Source: Bordetella trematum (GTDB lineage Bacteria > Pseudomonadota > Gammaproteobacteria > Burkholderiales > Burkholderiaceae_B). From it: a DNA stretch of 64,000 nt. Shown one piece after another: positions 53,407 through 63,800 of this stretch. Below the pieces are notes generated by a model. The model saw only the letters and a program-made list of their open reading frames with translations, made no database searches and had not been told where the DNA came from. Position 1 is the stretch's first letter. Every line of letters begins with the position of its first letter. A program made the translations under genes and the position numbers. The stretch lies in contig NZ_FKBR01000035.1 of NCBI RefSeq assembly GCF_900078335.1, forward strand, positions 154,148-218,147, given 5' to 3'.

Positions 53407-54776
53407 TGTCGGTCCTGTTTCGTTTCTCCCTGCTGTTGCCGGCGCTGCTGGCGGGCTGCGGTCTGTTGACCACGCCCTATGAGGCGCCAGAGGTGCGTAC
53501 GCCGTCGCGTTGGCAGGCGCCCGAGCCGGCGGCCGCGCCGCAGGGCGTGGCCTGGTGGCGCAACTTCCAGGATCCGGTGCTCGATGGTCTGATCGAAGCG
53601 GCGCTGGCCCGCAACAATGATCTGGCTGCCGCCGCGCTGCGGGTCCAGCGCGCCCGTCTGCAGGCCGGCCTGGCCCAGGCCGATCTGTATCCGACGCTGT
53701 CCGGCAACGTCTCGGCCAGCCGCAGTCGCAACCTGAGCGGCGAGCGCCGCCACACCCGCAACAATACGACCGAGCTGGCCGCCAGCTGGGAGGTCGACCT
53801 GTGGGGCAAGCTGGCGCGCACTCGCGATGCCGCCCAATGGGAGGCCGAGGCCACCGGGCAGGATCGCGAGGCTGCCGCCCTAAGCCTGATCGGCACGACC
53901 GCCACGCTGTATTGGCAGACGGGGTATCTTAATCAGCGCCTGCGCAACAGCGACGAGAGCACGGCCTACGCCCGCCGCACGCTGGAGCTGGTCGAGGTGC
54001 AGTATGCCGCCGGCGCCGTCTCGGGCCTGGAGGTTGCCGAAGCGCGCCAGAATCTGGCCAGCCAGCAGGCGGCACGCACCGATCTGGCGCAGCAGCGGGT
54101 CGAGGCCATCAATGGCCTTGCCATCCTGTTCGACGGCCCGCCCGATCGCATCATGGCGGACCCGCCGCGTCTGCCGGACGGTCCCATTCCGGGCGTACAG
54201 GCCGGGCTGCCGGCGCAGTTGCTGGCGCGTCGCCCCGATCTGCGCGCAGCCGAGGCCCGCCTGCGCGCGGCCCTGGCCCGCAGCGACGCCACGCGCGCCA
54301 GCTATTACCCGCCCTTGACCCTGACCGGCGCGCTGGGCACCGCCAGCCAGTCGCTGGGCAATCTGCTGGCCAATCCGGTGGCCACCCTCGGCGCGGGGCT
54401 GGCGCTGCCCTTTCTGCAATGGCAGCAGATGGCGCTCAATATCCGTATTTCGCGCAAGGACTACGAGATCCTGGTCACCGAGTTCCGCCAGACGCTCTAT
54501 CAGGCCATGGCCGATGTCGAGAATGCCCTGTCGGCCCGCCAGTACCTGGCCGAGCAGGCATCCTTGCTGCAGCAGGCGCTGGCGGCGGCGCGGCAGGCCG
54601 AGCAACTCTATGAAACCCGTTATCGCGCCGGTGCGGTGGCATTGCGGGTCTGGCTGGATGCCCAGGAGCGGCGCCGGCAGGCCGAAGTGGCGCTCGACGA
54701 GAACCAGCTCGCGCGATTGCGCAACCAGGTCCAGGTCTATCAGGCGCTGGGCGGCGATGCGGTCGTGGGACAATAA
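53403..54776 (+). CDS. NodT-family outer-membrane efflux lipoprotein
   Basis: A protein of 457 residues. A lipoprotein signal LPALLAGC (lipobox LAGC) makes Cys19 the likely lipidated residue. The [18 protein letters not shown] start, paired OEP repeats and [20 protein letters not shown] match NodT/OprM-type outer-membrane factors. The gene overlaps macB by four bases and completes the tripartite pump. Such a dedicated channel beside macAB replaces a distant TolC. Confidence 0.92.
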   Translation: MMSVLFRFSLLLPALLAGCGLLTTPYEAPEVRTPSRWQAPEPAAAPQGVAWWRNFQDPVLDGLIEAALARNNDLAAAALRVQRARLQAGLAQADLYPTLSGNVSASRSRNLSGERRHTRNNTTELAASWEVDLWGKLARTRDAAQWEAEATGQDREAAALSLIGTTATLYWQTGYLNQRLRNSDESTAYARRTLELVEVQYAAGAVSGLEVAEARQNLASQQAARTDLAQQRVEAINGLAILFDGPPDRIMADPPRLPDGPIPGVQAGLPAQLLARRPDLRAAEARLRAALARSDATRASYYPPLTLTGALGTASQSLGNLLANPVATLGAGLALPFLQWQQMALNIRISRKDYEILVTEFRQTLYQAMADVENALSARQYLAEQASLLQQALAAARQAEQLYETRYRAGAVALRVWLDAQERRRQAEVALDENQLARLRNQVQVYQALGGDAVVGQ

Positions 54777-54781
54777 CGCCC

Positions 54782-55591
54782 ATGACTGCTTCTCTCGCCT
54801 GTGATATCGATGCGGATCGCCGTTTCGGCGGCCTGTCCCGCCTGTACGGCCCGCAAGGACCCGAGCGCCTGCGCAACGCCCACGTGGCGGTGGCGGGCTT
54901 GGGCGGGGTGGGCTCGTGGGCGGCCGAGGCGCTGGCGCGCTGCGGCGTTGGTGCGCTGACCCTGATCGACCTGGATCACATTGCCGAGTCCAATATCAAT
55001 CGCCAGATCCACGCCCTGACGCCGACGCTGGGCCAGGCCAAGGTCGAGGCCATGGCGCAACGCGTGGCGGCGATCAATCCGGCGTGTCGCCTGCATTGCG
55101 TCGATGACTTCGTGTCGCCCGAGAACGTGGCCGACGTGCTGGGCGATGGCTATGCCATGGTGCTGGATTGCACCGACCAGGCCGCCGCCAAGATCGCCAT
55201 GGTGCTGCATGCGCGGGCGCGCGGCATTCCCATGCTGCTGTGCGGGGGGGCGGGCGGGAAAACGGATCCTCTGACCCTGCGCGCGGGCGATCTGTCGCAG
55301 TCCCACAATGATGCGCTGCTGTCCAAATTGCGCAATATCCTGCGCCGCGAGCACGGCTTCCCGCGCGCCAGCGATGCCCATGGCCGGGCGCTCAAGCGCG
55401 TGCCGCGCATGGGCGTGCAGGCCCTGTGGTTCGATCAGCCGGCCATCCTGCCGGCCGCCTGGGCCGGGGGCGGTGACGGCAGCGCACCGCAAGGCCTGTC
55501 CTGCGCCGGTTACGGTTCGGTCGTGACCGTGACGGCGGCCATGGGGCTGGCGGCCGCCAATCAGGCGGTGCAGGCCATTCTCGCGGCCTGA
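54782..55591 (+). CDS. tcdA: tRNA threonylcarbamoyladenosine dehydratase (TcdA/CsdL)
   Basis: A 269-residue ThiF/E1-like protein that cyclises t6A37 of tRNA to ct6A. The adenylation motif is VAVAGLGGVGSWAAEAL, then LTLIDLDHIAESNINRQIH. The C-terminal GLSCAGYGSVVTVTAAMGL is the TcdA-specific end. The ATG at 54782 lies 5 bp after the efflux gene stop, but function is unrelated. It converges on a LysR gene 5 bp away. Confidence 0.93.
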   Translation: MTASLACDIDADRRFGGLSRLYGPQGPERLRNAHVAVAGLGGVGSWAAEALARCGVGALTLIDLDHIAESNINRQIHALTPTLGQAKVEAMAQRVAAINPACRLHCVDDFVSPENVADVLGDGYAMVLDCTDQAAAKIAMVLHARARGIPMLLCGGAGGKTDPLTLRAGDLSQSHNDALLSKLRNILRREHGFPRASDAHGRALKRVPRMGVQALWFDQPAILPAAWAGGGDGSAPQGLSCAGYGSVVTVTAAMGLAAANQAVQAILAA

Positions 55592-55596
55592 GCGCC

Positions 55597-56508
55597 TCAG
55601 GCTGGCGGCAGGCGCGCCACCTGCGACAGCCGCTCACAGACGAATTCGACGAACTCGCGCGCCAGCGGCGGCAGGGTGCGGCCCTGCAGCGTCACCACCT
55701 GCATGCTGCGCTGGCGCATCTCGGGGTTGGTGATCGGCAGCAGGGTCAGGCCGGCGCCCTCCAACAGGTCCATCACGGCCAGGTAGCCTGACAGCAGCAC
55801 GATGTCGCTGCCGGGCAGCATGGGCAGGAAGACGGCCGACTGGTTGGCTACGTAGGCCGGTTCGATATGCAAGCCGGCGTTGGCGCAGGCGGCATCGAAC
55901 AGTTGTCGGGCGGTCGTGCCGGGGTCGCTGACCGACAGCGGCCAGCGCGCCAGGTCGCGCATGGCCACGCTGCGGCGCCCGGCCAGCGGGTGATGACGGC
56001 ACATCATGGCGCACACAGGGGCCCGCCCCAGGAACTCCGTTTTCAGACGCTCATCCTGGGCCGTGGTGTAGCGCAGCGCCAGGTGCACCAGGCCTTCCAG
56101 CGCCAGGCGGTTGACCTCGTCGGGATGCTGCACTTTCAGATGAAAGCGCGCCTCGGGATGGCGACGTCGGAAGTCGGCCATGCAGGCGGGCAGGAAACGA
56201 TGGGCAAAGCCCTCCGTACTGGCCAGCGTGATGGTCACGTCGCCCTGCTGCTGGCGTTCCCGGATGGCGGCGATGACGCGCTCGGCCTCCAGGGCGGCCA
56301 GGTTGGCGTAGGCGGCCAGTTGCTGGCCGGCGTGGCTGAGCACCATGCCGCGCGCCTGGCGCTCGAACAGCGGCGCGCCCACGGCATCCTCCAGCTTGGC
56401 GATCTGGCGGCTGATGGCCGAGGCCGCGACATGGCTGGCCTGCGCGGCCGAGGCGATCGATCCGTGTTGCGCGACATCGAGGAAGTACTTCAGGCTCAGC
56501 GACAGCAT
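55597..56508 (-). CDS. LysR family transcriptional regulator
   Basis: A protein of 303 residues. The winged helix reads LSLKYFLDVAQHGSIASAAQ then ASHVAASAISRQIAKLE, followed by the inducer domain (DVTITLASTEGFAHRFLP). It is divergent from the M20 peptidase/Bug pair and is probably their regulator. The intergenic 115 bp (56509-56623) should hold the operator. The inducer is unknown. Confidence 0.9.
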   Translation of the reverse strand: MLSLSLKYFLDVAQHGSIASAAQASHVAASAISRQIAKLEDAVGAPLFERQARGMVLSHAGQQLAAYANLAALEAERVIAAIRERQQQGDVTITLASTEGFAHRFLPACMADFRRRHPEARFHLKVQHPDEVNRLALEGLVHLALRYTTAQDERLKTEFLGRAPVCAMMCRHHPLAGRRSVAMRDLARWPLSVSDPGTTARQLFDAACANAGLHIEPAYVANQSAVFLPMLPGSDIVLLSGYLAVMDLLEGAGLTLLPITNPEMRQRSMQVVTLQGRTLPPLAREFVEFVCERLSQVARLPPA

Positions 56509-56623
56509 CCGGGTTCTTCAAGGGTGTGCCAAATAGGCAATGGTTGTATGTCAATTTGCTAATTGTGGCAATGCATGGGGCGTAATACTGTTGTGCCTGT
56601 TTCTTTTCCCCCTTGAGACAGAC

Positions 56624-58030
56624 GTGACCCGAGAACAAGCCCTGGCCTATGCCGCCAGTGAATTCGACAACGGCGGGCTGCAGGCAGTGCTGGCCCGCCG
56701 CGTGGCCCATCCCACCGAAAGCGAAGTGCCTGCCCAGGCGCCGGCCCAGCACGCCTACCTGAACCAGGAACTGGTCCCGGCGTTGCGCGAGATGGGGTTC
56801 TCCTGTGACATCCATGCCAATCCTGCCGGCGTCGACCTGCCCATCCTGGTGGCGCGCCGCATCGAAGATCCGGCCTTGCCGACGGTGCTGCTGTACGGGC
56901 ATGGCGACGTGGTGCGCGGCAATGCCGAGCGCTGGGCCGGGGGACGCGATCCCTGGCGGCTGCAGATCGAGGGCGACCGCTGGTATGGCCGTGGCACGGC
57001 CGACAACAAGGGGCAGCACACGATCAACCTGATGGCGCTGGCCCAGGTGCTGCGCGCCCGGCAAGGCCGGCTCGGCTTCAATGCCACCTGGCTCATCGAA
57101 ACCGGCGAAGAGGCCGGTTCGCCGGGCTTGGCCTCCTTCTGCGAGGCGCAGCGTGACCTGCTGGCCGCCGATGTCTTTCTGGCCAGCGACGGCCCGCGCC
57201 TGAACGCGAGGCGTCCGACCCTGTTCATGGGGTCGCGCGGGGCGGTCAATTTCGAGCTGCGCCTGCACGCGCGCGAGCGTGCCTATCATTCGGGCAATTG
57301 GGGCGGTCTGCTGTCCAATCCGGCCATCGTGCTGTCGCATGCCATCGCCAGCCTGGTCGATGCGCGCGGGCGCATCCAGGTCGAAGGCCTGCGCCCGCCA
57401 CCCATTCCGGGGCCGGTATTGCAGGCCCTGGAGAGCCTGGAGGTCGGCGGCGGCGAAGATGATCCGGCGATCGACGCCGGCTGGGGCGAGCCGGGCCTGA
57501 GCGGCCCGCAGAAGGTGTTCGGCTGGAACAGCCTGGATGTCCTGACCTTCGGCGCCGGCGATCCGGCCAAGCCGGTCAATGCGATTCCGGGCCAGGCGTC
57601 GGCCTGGTGCCAGCTGCGTTTCGTGGTCGGCACCGATTGGCGCAATCTGGGCGATCACGTGCGCAGGCACTTGCGCGAGGCGGGCTTTGGCGATGTCGAA
57701 GTGACCGTCGGCATGCAGGCGGGCGCCACGCGCCTGTCGCCCGACAATCCCTGGGTTGTCTGGGCTGCCGAATCGCTGCGGCGCTCTACCGGCCAGTCGC
57801 CGGCGCTGCTGCCCAACCTGGGCGGTTCGCTGCCCAACGATATCTTTGCCGATCTGCTGGGTCTGCCCACCCTTTGGGTGCCGCACTCGTATCCGGCTTG
57901 CGCCCAGCATGCGCCCAATGAACATCTGCTGGGCAGCGTGGCCCGGGAAGGCCTGTCCATCATGGCCGGATTGTTCTGGGACCTGGGCGAACAGGGCTGC
58001 GCGCTGCGCGCAGCCTGCGCGAATTCCTGA
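56624..58030 (+). CDS. M20 family metallopeptidase/deacylase
   Basis: A protein of 468 residues. The start is taken as GTG at 56624 (VTREQALAYAASEF); the frame is open from 56540, but the lead there is hydrophobic and atypical. LYGHGDVVRGNAERWAGGRD, YGRGTADNKGQHTINLMAL and ETGEEAGSPGL carry the zinc ligands and catalytic Glu. The dimerisation insert follows (HSGNWGGLLSNPAIVLSHAI). The family cleaves dipeptides, N-acyl amino acids or carbamoyl compounds. A Bug receptor follows 15 bp downstream. Confidence 0.87.
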   Translation: MTREQALAYAASEFDNGGLQAVLARRVAHPTESEVPAQAPAQHAYLNQELVPALREMGFSCDIHANPAGVDLPILVARRIEDPALPTVLLYGHGDVVRGNAERWAGGRDPWRLQIEGDRWYGRGTADNKGQHTINLMALAQVLRARQGRLGFNATWLIETGEEAGSPGLASFCEAQRDLLAADVFLASDGPRLNARRPTLFMGSRGAVNFELRLHARERAYHSGNWGGLLSNPAIVLSHAIASLVDARGRIQVEGLRPPPIPGPVLQALESLEVGGGEDDPAIDAGWGEPGLSGPQKVFGWNSLDVLTFGAGDPAKPVNAIPGQASAWCQLRFVVGTDWRNLGDHVRRHLREAGFGDVEVTVGMQAGATRLSPDNPWVVWAAESLRRSTGQSPALLPNLGGSLPNDIFADLLGLPTLWVPHSYPACAQHAPNEHLLGSVAREGLSIMAGLFWDLGEQGCALRAACANS

Positions 58031-58045
58031 TTCTGGAGTGTCCTG

Positions 58046-59020
58046 ATGATTCCCCGAGTTTTCACGGCGGCGCTGGCCGCCACGTTGCTGGCCGGTGCGG
58101 GCGCCGTCCACGCCGCCTATCCGGAGCAACCGATCAAGCTGGTGGTGCCCTTCACGCCGGGAGGCGCGACAGATTCGGTGGCCCGCTTGCTGGCCAACCG
58201 GCTGGCTCCCAAGCTGGGTCAGCCGGTCATTGTCGAGAACCGGCCGGGGGCCTCGACCGTGATCGGCGCCGAGGCCGTGGCCCGCGCCAAGCCGGATGGC
58301 TACACGCTGATGGTCTCCGGCAGCACCACCTATACCGTATTGCCGGCGCTCAAATCGAGCCTGCCCTATGATCCGCTCACCAGCTTCAGCCACGTGGGCA
58401 TCATTGCCCTGGCGCCGCTGGTGCTGCTGGCCCGGAATGATCTGCCGGCGCAGGATCTGCAACAGGCGGCCGGGCTGGCGCAGCGCGAGAGCGCCAATGG
58501 CGGGCTGATGTACGGCACGTTCGGGCCCGGTTCGGCGCCCCACCTGGCCGGGGTGATGTTTGCCGAGGCGGCCGGTGCCGACATGACGCCCGTGCCCTAC
58601 AAGGGCAGCGCGCCCATGGTGACGGCATTGATCGGCGGCGAGATCGCGCTGGGCGTGGACACGGTGTCCTCGGCCGCGCCTCAGGCGCGCGCCGGCAAAG
58701 TGCGCGCCCTGGCCGTCAGCGGCAAGCACCGCGTGCCGCAGTTGCCGGACGTGCCGACCTTTACCGAGGCCGGCATGCCGTCGGTGGATCTGGTGGGTTG
58801 GTATGCGATGGTGGCGCCAGCGGGCACGCCCGAGCCGGTGATGGAGAAGCTGTCGCAAGCCTTGCGCGAAGTGATGGCCGATGAGCAGGTGCGCAAGTCG
58901 GTCGGAGACCTCGCGCTGGAGCCGGTGTTCATGCCCGGCCCGGCCTTTCGTGAGCAGATGGAAAGCGAGATCCGGGATTTTCGCGCGATTGGCGAGCGCG
59001 CCCAGATCTCGCTGGATTGA
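58046..59020 (+). CDS. Bug family tripartite tricarboxylate-type substrate-binding protein
   Basis: A 324-residue periplasmic receptor. GGAG lies 7 bp before the ATG. A signal peptide ends GAVHA, followed by AYPEQPIKLVVPFTPGGATD. RPGASTVIGAEAVARAKPDGY and VPYKGSAPMVTALIGGEIAL are family motifs. Co-transcribed with the M20 gene, so its ligand may be a peptide-like or amide compound that the peptidase hydrolyses. Its stop lies 9 bp from the convergent pabC stop. Confidence 0.9.
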   Translation: MIPRVFTAALAATLLAGAGAVHAAYPEQPIKLVVPFTPGGATDSVARLLANRLAPKLGQPVIVENRPGASTVIGAEAVARAKPDGYTLMVSGSTTYTVLPALKSSLPYDPLTSFSHVGIIALAPLVLLARNDLPAQDLQQAAGLAQRESANGGLMYGTFGPGSAPHLAGVMFAEAAGADMTPVPYKGSAPMVTALIGGEIALGVDTVSSAAPQARAGKVRALAVSGKHRVPQLPDVPTFTEAGMPSVDLVGWYAMVAPAGTPEPVMEKLSQALREVMADEQVRKSVGDLALEPVFMPGPAFREQMESEIRDFRAIGERAQISLD

Positions 59021-59029
59021 CGCCTGGCT

Positions 59030-59662
59030 TCAGGCGTCGTGAAGCTGCACGTCGAACCAGCCGCGCAGCGCGTTCGACAGCCGGATGCCCTGCGCTTCGC
59101 GCAGGTCGTCCAGCGTCAGCACGCGCTCGCGCACCAGGCCCTCGTCGAGCAAGGCGGCGCGCTGCACGCCGGGCAGCAGCCCGGACTCGACAGGCGGGGT
59201 GTACCAATGGCCGCGCAACCTGAGATAAAGGTTGCTGCGGCTGCCCTCGCACAGTTCGCCGCGGGCGTTGAAGAACACCATGTCGAAAATCCGCGGGTGC
59301 GATGGCAGCCAGCTCATGGCCTTGGCGTACCAGGGACGATGGGTGGTCTTGTAGCGCAGCAGCGGCTCGCTGTCGTCGAGCGTGTCGGGCGCCAGCAGGA
59401 TCTCCTGGGGTTGGGGCAGCGCCGGCAGTGGCGCGCTTTCCAGCGTGATCTCGCCTGATCGCTGCAGCAGCAGGCGCAGCCGCTGCGGGCCGGGGCCGGG
59501 CAGACAGGCTGCCGTGGTGAGCAATTGCCCTTCGATGACGGCGATGTCGCAGTGATAGCCCAGATCGCTGGCCGAGGCCGCGAGACGGGTCAGGTGGCGG
59601 CCCAGCAGGGGCATTTCGCGTTCGGCAGTGACCAGCAGGGTTTCGATCAGCTCGGGGGCCAT
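59030..59662 (-). CDS. pabC: Aminodeoxychorismate lyase-like class IV aminotransferase-fold enzyme
   Basis: A protein of 210 residues. LIETLLVTAEREMPLLGRHL then TRLAASASDLGYH, LLRYKTTHRPWY (catalytic Lys), and CEGSRSNLYLRL match the PabC domain. PabC releases 4-aminobenzoate and pyruvate from aminodeoxychorismate. It is about 60 residues shorter than free-standing PabC and matches the C-terminal domain of fused PabBC proteins, here split off as its own gene. The gap to pabB is 56 bp. Confidence 0.87.
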   Translation of the reverse strand: MAPELIETLLVTAEREMPLLGRHLTRLAASASDLGYHCDIAVIEGQLLTTAACLPGPGPQRLRLLLQRSGEITLESAPLPALPQPQEILLAPDTLDDSEPLLRYKTTHRPWYAKAMSWLPSHPRIFDMVFFNARGELCEGSRSNLYLRLRGHWYTPPVESGLLPGVQRAALLDEGLVRERVLTLDDLREAQGIRLSNALRGWFDVQLHDA

Positions 59663-59718
59663 GGGTATTCCTTGGTGGCGGCAGGGATATCGACCGGAAA
59701 ATCAGCCTTGCGCAGGCC

Positions 59719-60840
59719 CTAGCGGCTCAGGATGCGAGCCTTCCAGTGGCACTCCTGCCACTCTAGCGCGGGGTCGGAGTCATGGACAATCCCTCCGCCC
59801 ACGTTATAGATGCCCCGGCCGTCCTGGCCCAGCACCAGGGTGCGGATGGCGACATTGAGAGAGAAGTCGCCGTCCGGCGCCAGCCAGCCCAGGCTGCCGC
59901 AATACAGCCCGCGCGGCGCGATCTCGCGTTCACGGATGCGGCGCATGGCGGCGATCTTGGGTGCGCCGGTGATCGAGCCGCAGGGGAACAGGGCCGCGAG
60001 GACCTCGGCCAGCGTGGCCTCGGGCGCCTCGGCGCTGATGGTCGAGGTGAGCGTCCAGACGGTGGGGTACTGTTCCAGCGAAAAAAGGGCGTCGACCGTG
60101 ACGCTGCCGGGCCGGGCCAGGCGGCCGAGATCGTTGCGCAGCAGATCGACGATCATCAGGTTTTCTGCGCGGTCCTTGTCGCTGTCGAGCAATTGCTGGC
60201 CCAGACGCCGGTCTTCGACGGGATCGGCCGAGCGCGGCGCGGTGCCCTTCATGGGGCGGGTCACGAGCCGGCTGCCCTGGCGCGCCACGAACAGCTCCGG
60301 CGAGAAGGACAGCACGCTGCGCGATCCATCCTGCAGGAACGCGGCGTGGCCGACCGGGTGCCGGGCAGCCAGGCGCCGATAGAGGGCCGCCGGTTCGCCC
60401 TCGATGTGCACGTCCAGGGGTTGGGTGTAGTTGATCTGGTAGAACTCGCCATTGCCGATGCCCTGGCGGATGGCTTCGATTTCCTGGCAATAGTCGCTTT
60501 CCGGCAGGCGCGCGCTGACCGACAGCACGCGTGCGGTCTCGTCGCCTGGCTGCGCCGCCCAGGGCGCGCGGATTTCCGCCCGGGCGAAGGCCAGCGCCGT
60601 CAGGCGCGGCGCCTGATCGGTGCGCGGCGCAAGCGCCGGGCCTTGGGCGGCCTCGGGCAGCAGCCATTCACCGAGTTCATAGTCCAGCAGCAGGGCGACC
60701 CAATGCCCGGCGCGTCGCGCGGCGTCGATCTGCGCCCAGGCCTGGGGCAGCATCCCGGGCGAAGTGGCCTCGATGCGCGCCCGCAGGTCCCACAGGCGGC
60801 GGGCGCGCCCGGCCAGGCGATCTTCAAACCAGCATTCCAT
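59719..60840 (-). CDS. pabB: Aminodeoxychorismate synthase component I
   Basis: A 373-residue chorismate-using enzyme that, with PabA, makes aminodeoxychorismate for folate. NGEFYQINYTQPL, RPMKGTAPRSADP, DRAENLMIVDLLRNDLGR and LFPCGSITGAPKIAAM then RRIRE match the chorismate-binding domain. The N-terminal domain is short, as in other short PabB proteins. The start ATG at 60840 lies 6 bp after the UvrA-like stop, so it is probably co-transcribed with uvrA-like and pabC. Confidence 0.93.
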   Translation of the reverse strand: MECWFEDRLAGRARRLWDLRARIEATSPGMLPQAWAQIDAARRAGHWVALLLDYELGEWLLPEAAQGPALAPRTDQAPRLTALAFARAEIRAPWAAQPGDETARVLSVSARLPESDYCQEIEAIRQGIGNGEFYQINYTQPLDVHIEGEPAALYRRLAARHPVGHAAFLQDGSRSVLSFSPELFVARQGSRLVTRPMKGTAPRSADPVEDRRLGQQLLDSDKDRAENLMIVDLLRNDLGRLARPGSVTVDALFSLEQYPTVWTLTSTISAEAPEATLAEVLAALFPCGSITGAPKIAAMRRIREREIAPRGLYCGSLGWLAPDGDFSLNVAIRTLVLGQDGRGIYNVGGGIVHDSDPALEWQECHWKARILSR

Positions 60841-60846
60841 GTTTCA

Positions 60847-63800
60847 TCAGGATCGGAGGAACTCGGCGAGCACCTGCCCCGTGTGGGAGCGCTCGCGCAG
60901 GTCCATGACATGTTCCGGAGGGCCTTCGGCCACCAGCTGGCCGCCGCCCGTCCCGCCTTCGGGACCGAGGTCCAGCAGCCAGTCGGCTTCGGCGATGACG
61001 TCCAGATTATGCTCGATCACGACCACCGTGTTGCCGGCTTCGACCAGACGGTGCAGCACATGGATGAGTTTTTCCACGTCCGCCATGGACAGGCCAACGG
61101 TGGGCTCGTCCAGGACGTAGAGCGTATGGGGCAGGCGCGAGGCCCGGCCGCTGCGGATCAGGCCATCCGTCAGACGGGCCTTGGCCAGTTCGGTCACCAG
61201 CTTGATGCGCTGCGCTTCGCCGCCGGACAACGTGGGTGAAGGCTGGCCCAGCGTCAGGTAGCCCAGGCCGACGTCCTGCATCAATTGCAGGGGCCGGTGG
61301 ATCTTGGGGTGGGCGGCAAAATACGCCAGGGCGTCGTCGACCTCCAGCGAAAGCACTTCGCCGGCATTCTTGCCGCGCATCTGCACGCTCAGGGTGTCGG
61401 CATTGAAGCGCGCGCCATTGCAGGCGTCGCAGGGCACCTTCACGTCGGGCAGGAAGCTCATCTCGATGGTGCGCATGCCCTGGCCTTCGCAGATGGGGCA
61501 GCGGCCGTCGCCCGTATTGAAGGAAAAACGCGCCGCGCCCCAGCCGCGCATGCGGGCTTCGCGGGTGTCGGCAAACTGCTTGCGTACATCGTCCCAGAAC
61601 CCGACATAGGTGGCCGGGCAGGAGCGCGGCGTCTTGCCGATGGGGGTCTGGTCGACCTCCAGCACGCGGTCGATGGCTTCCCAGCCCTCGATGCGCGCGC
61701 AGCCGACCCACTGGCCCGGTTCGCGGGCCGAGACCACGCGGCTCAGGTTGTCCAGCAGCACCTCGCGCGCCAGCGTGGACTTGCCGGAACCGGACACCCC
61801 GGTCACGACAGTCAGCCTGCCGACCGGCAGGCTGGCATTGACGTTGCCCAGGTTGTGCAGGTGCGCGGCCTTGATGCGCAGCATCGGGGTGTCCGCGTCC
61901 ACGGCGCGGCGTGCGCCATGCACGGGGTGGGCGAGCGGCCGGGCCAGATAGCGCCCGGTGACGGACTCGGGCGCGGCGATCAGATCCTGAGCCGTGCCCT
62001 GGGCCACCACGCGCCCGCCGCGCACGCCTGCGCCAGGGCCGATGTCGATGATGTGCGAGGCGCGCCGGATGGTGTCGTCATCGTGCTCGACCACCACCAG
62101 GGTGTTGCCATTGCCCTCCAGGCGCGCCAGGGCGTCCAGCAGGATGCGGTTGTCGCGCGGGTGCAGCCCGATGGTCGGCTCGTCCAGCACGTAGCACACG
62201 CCCTGCAGGTTGGAGCCCAGCTGTGCGGCCAGTCGGATGCGTTGCGCCTCGCCGCCGGACAGGGTGGGGGCGGCGCGATCCAGGGCCAGGTAGTTCAGGC
62301 CCACTTCCTGCATGAAGTTCAGGCGGCCGCGGATCTCGGTCAGGATGTCGCGCGCGATGTCGCCTTCGCGCCCGCGCAGCACCAGCCCGGTGAAGAAGCT
62401 GTGCGCCTCTGAGACCGGCAGGCTGGCCAGCTCGGCGATCGAGCGTTCGCGCCAGCGTACAGCCAACGCTACCCGGTTCAGGCGCTGGCCGTGGCAGACG
62501 CCGCAGGCCTGGGCCTCGCCTTCGTACCAGGCGTTCCAGGCGGTTTCCTCGCCGGTCTGTTCGGCATCGAACCCCTGCAGTTGCAAGCCTGTGCCGAAGC
62601 AGCCGGTGCACCAGCCATGCTTGGAGTTGTAGGAGAACAGGCGCGGATCCGGTTCCGGGAAACTGATGCCGCAAGAGGGGCAGGCGCGCTTGACCGAGAA
62701 GTGCTGTTGCTGCGGCGCAGGGTTCAGGCCCGCAGCGCGGCGCTCGGGCGTGTCGCCGTCAGCGCCCGGGGTGAGATCCCAGAGGATGCTCATCACGCCC
62801 TGGCCGTGTTCGAGTGCACTGCGTACCGCCTCGCGCAGGCCGGCTTCGTTGGCCGGATCGACCACCAGGTCGGCCACCGGCAGTTCGATGGTGTGTTCCT
62901 TGTAGCGGTCCAGGCGCGGCCAGGGGCTCACGGGGATGAAGTCGCCGTCCACGCGCAGATGGGTATAGCCCTTGGCGCCGGCCCATTTGGCAAGATCGGT
63001 GTAATAGCCCTTGCGCGCCGTCACCAGCGGGGCCAGCAGCCCCAGATGCCGGCCGGCGTGCTCGCGCAGCAGGCGGGCGACGATCTGTTCGGTGTTCTGC
63101 GGCTCGACCGGCACCTGGCAATCGGGGCAGAACTGCGTGCCCAGCTTGACGTACAGCAGGCGCAGAAAGTGATGGATCTCGGTCATCGTGGCCACGGTGG
63201 ACTTGCGTCCGCCGCGGCTGGTGCGCTGTTCGATGGCCACGGTCGGCGGGATGCCGAAGATGGCGTCCACGTCGGGCTTGCCGGCCGGTTGCACGATGGC
63301 CCGGGCGTAGGCGTTGAGCGATTCGAGATAGCGGCGCTGCCCCTCGTTGAACAGGATGTCGAAGGCCAGGGTGGACTTGCCCGAGCCGGACACGCCGGTG
63401 ATGACCGTGAAGGTGTCGCGCGGGATCTCGACGCTGACGTTCTTCAGGTTGTGCTCGCGGGCGTTGCGGATCTCGATGGCCTGCTGACGGCGCTGGCGCA
63501 TGAGCGACTGCAGCGGCGTGCCGGCCTCATAGGCCGGCCCGGGTTCGGCCAGCGCCACGCTTTCGGTGGGCAGGATGCTGTCTTCGTAATCGCGCAGGGC
63601 CTGGCCGGTGTAGGAGCGCGGGGTGGCCATCAGGTCTTGCGGCGTGCCCACGCCGACCACCTCGCCGCCGGCGTCGCCGCCGTCCGGCCCCAGGTCGATC
63701 AGCCAGTCTGCCGCCCGTATCACGTCCAGGTTGTGCTCGATCACCAGCAGGGTGTGCCCGGCGGCCAGCAGCTTGCGGAAGGCGCGCATCAGGCGCGCCA

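Noticed and set aside
56051-58858. Open frame of about 935 codons opposite the M20 and Bug genes
   Set aside because: Composition is typical of antisense noise, and three real genes cover the region.
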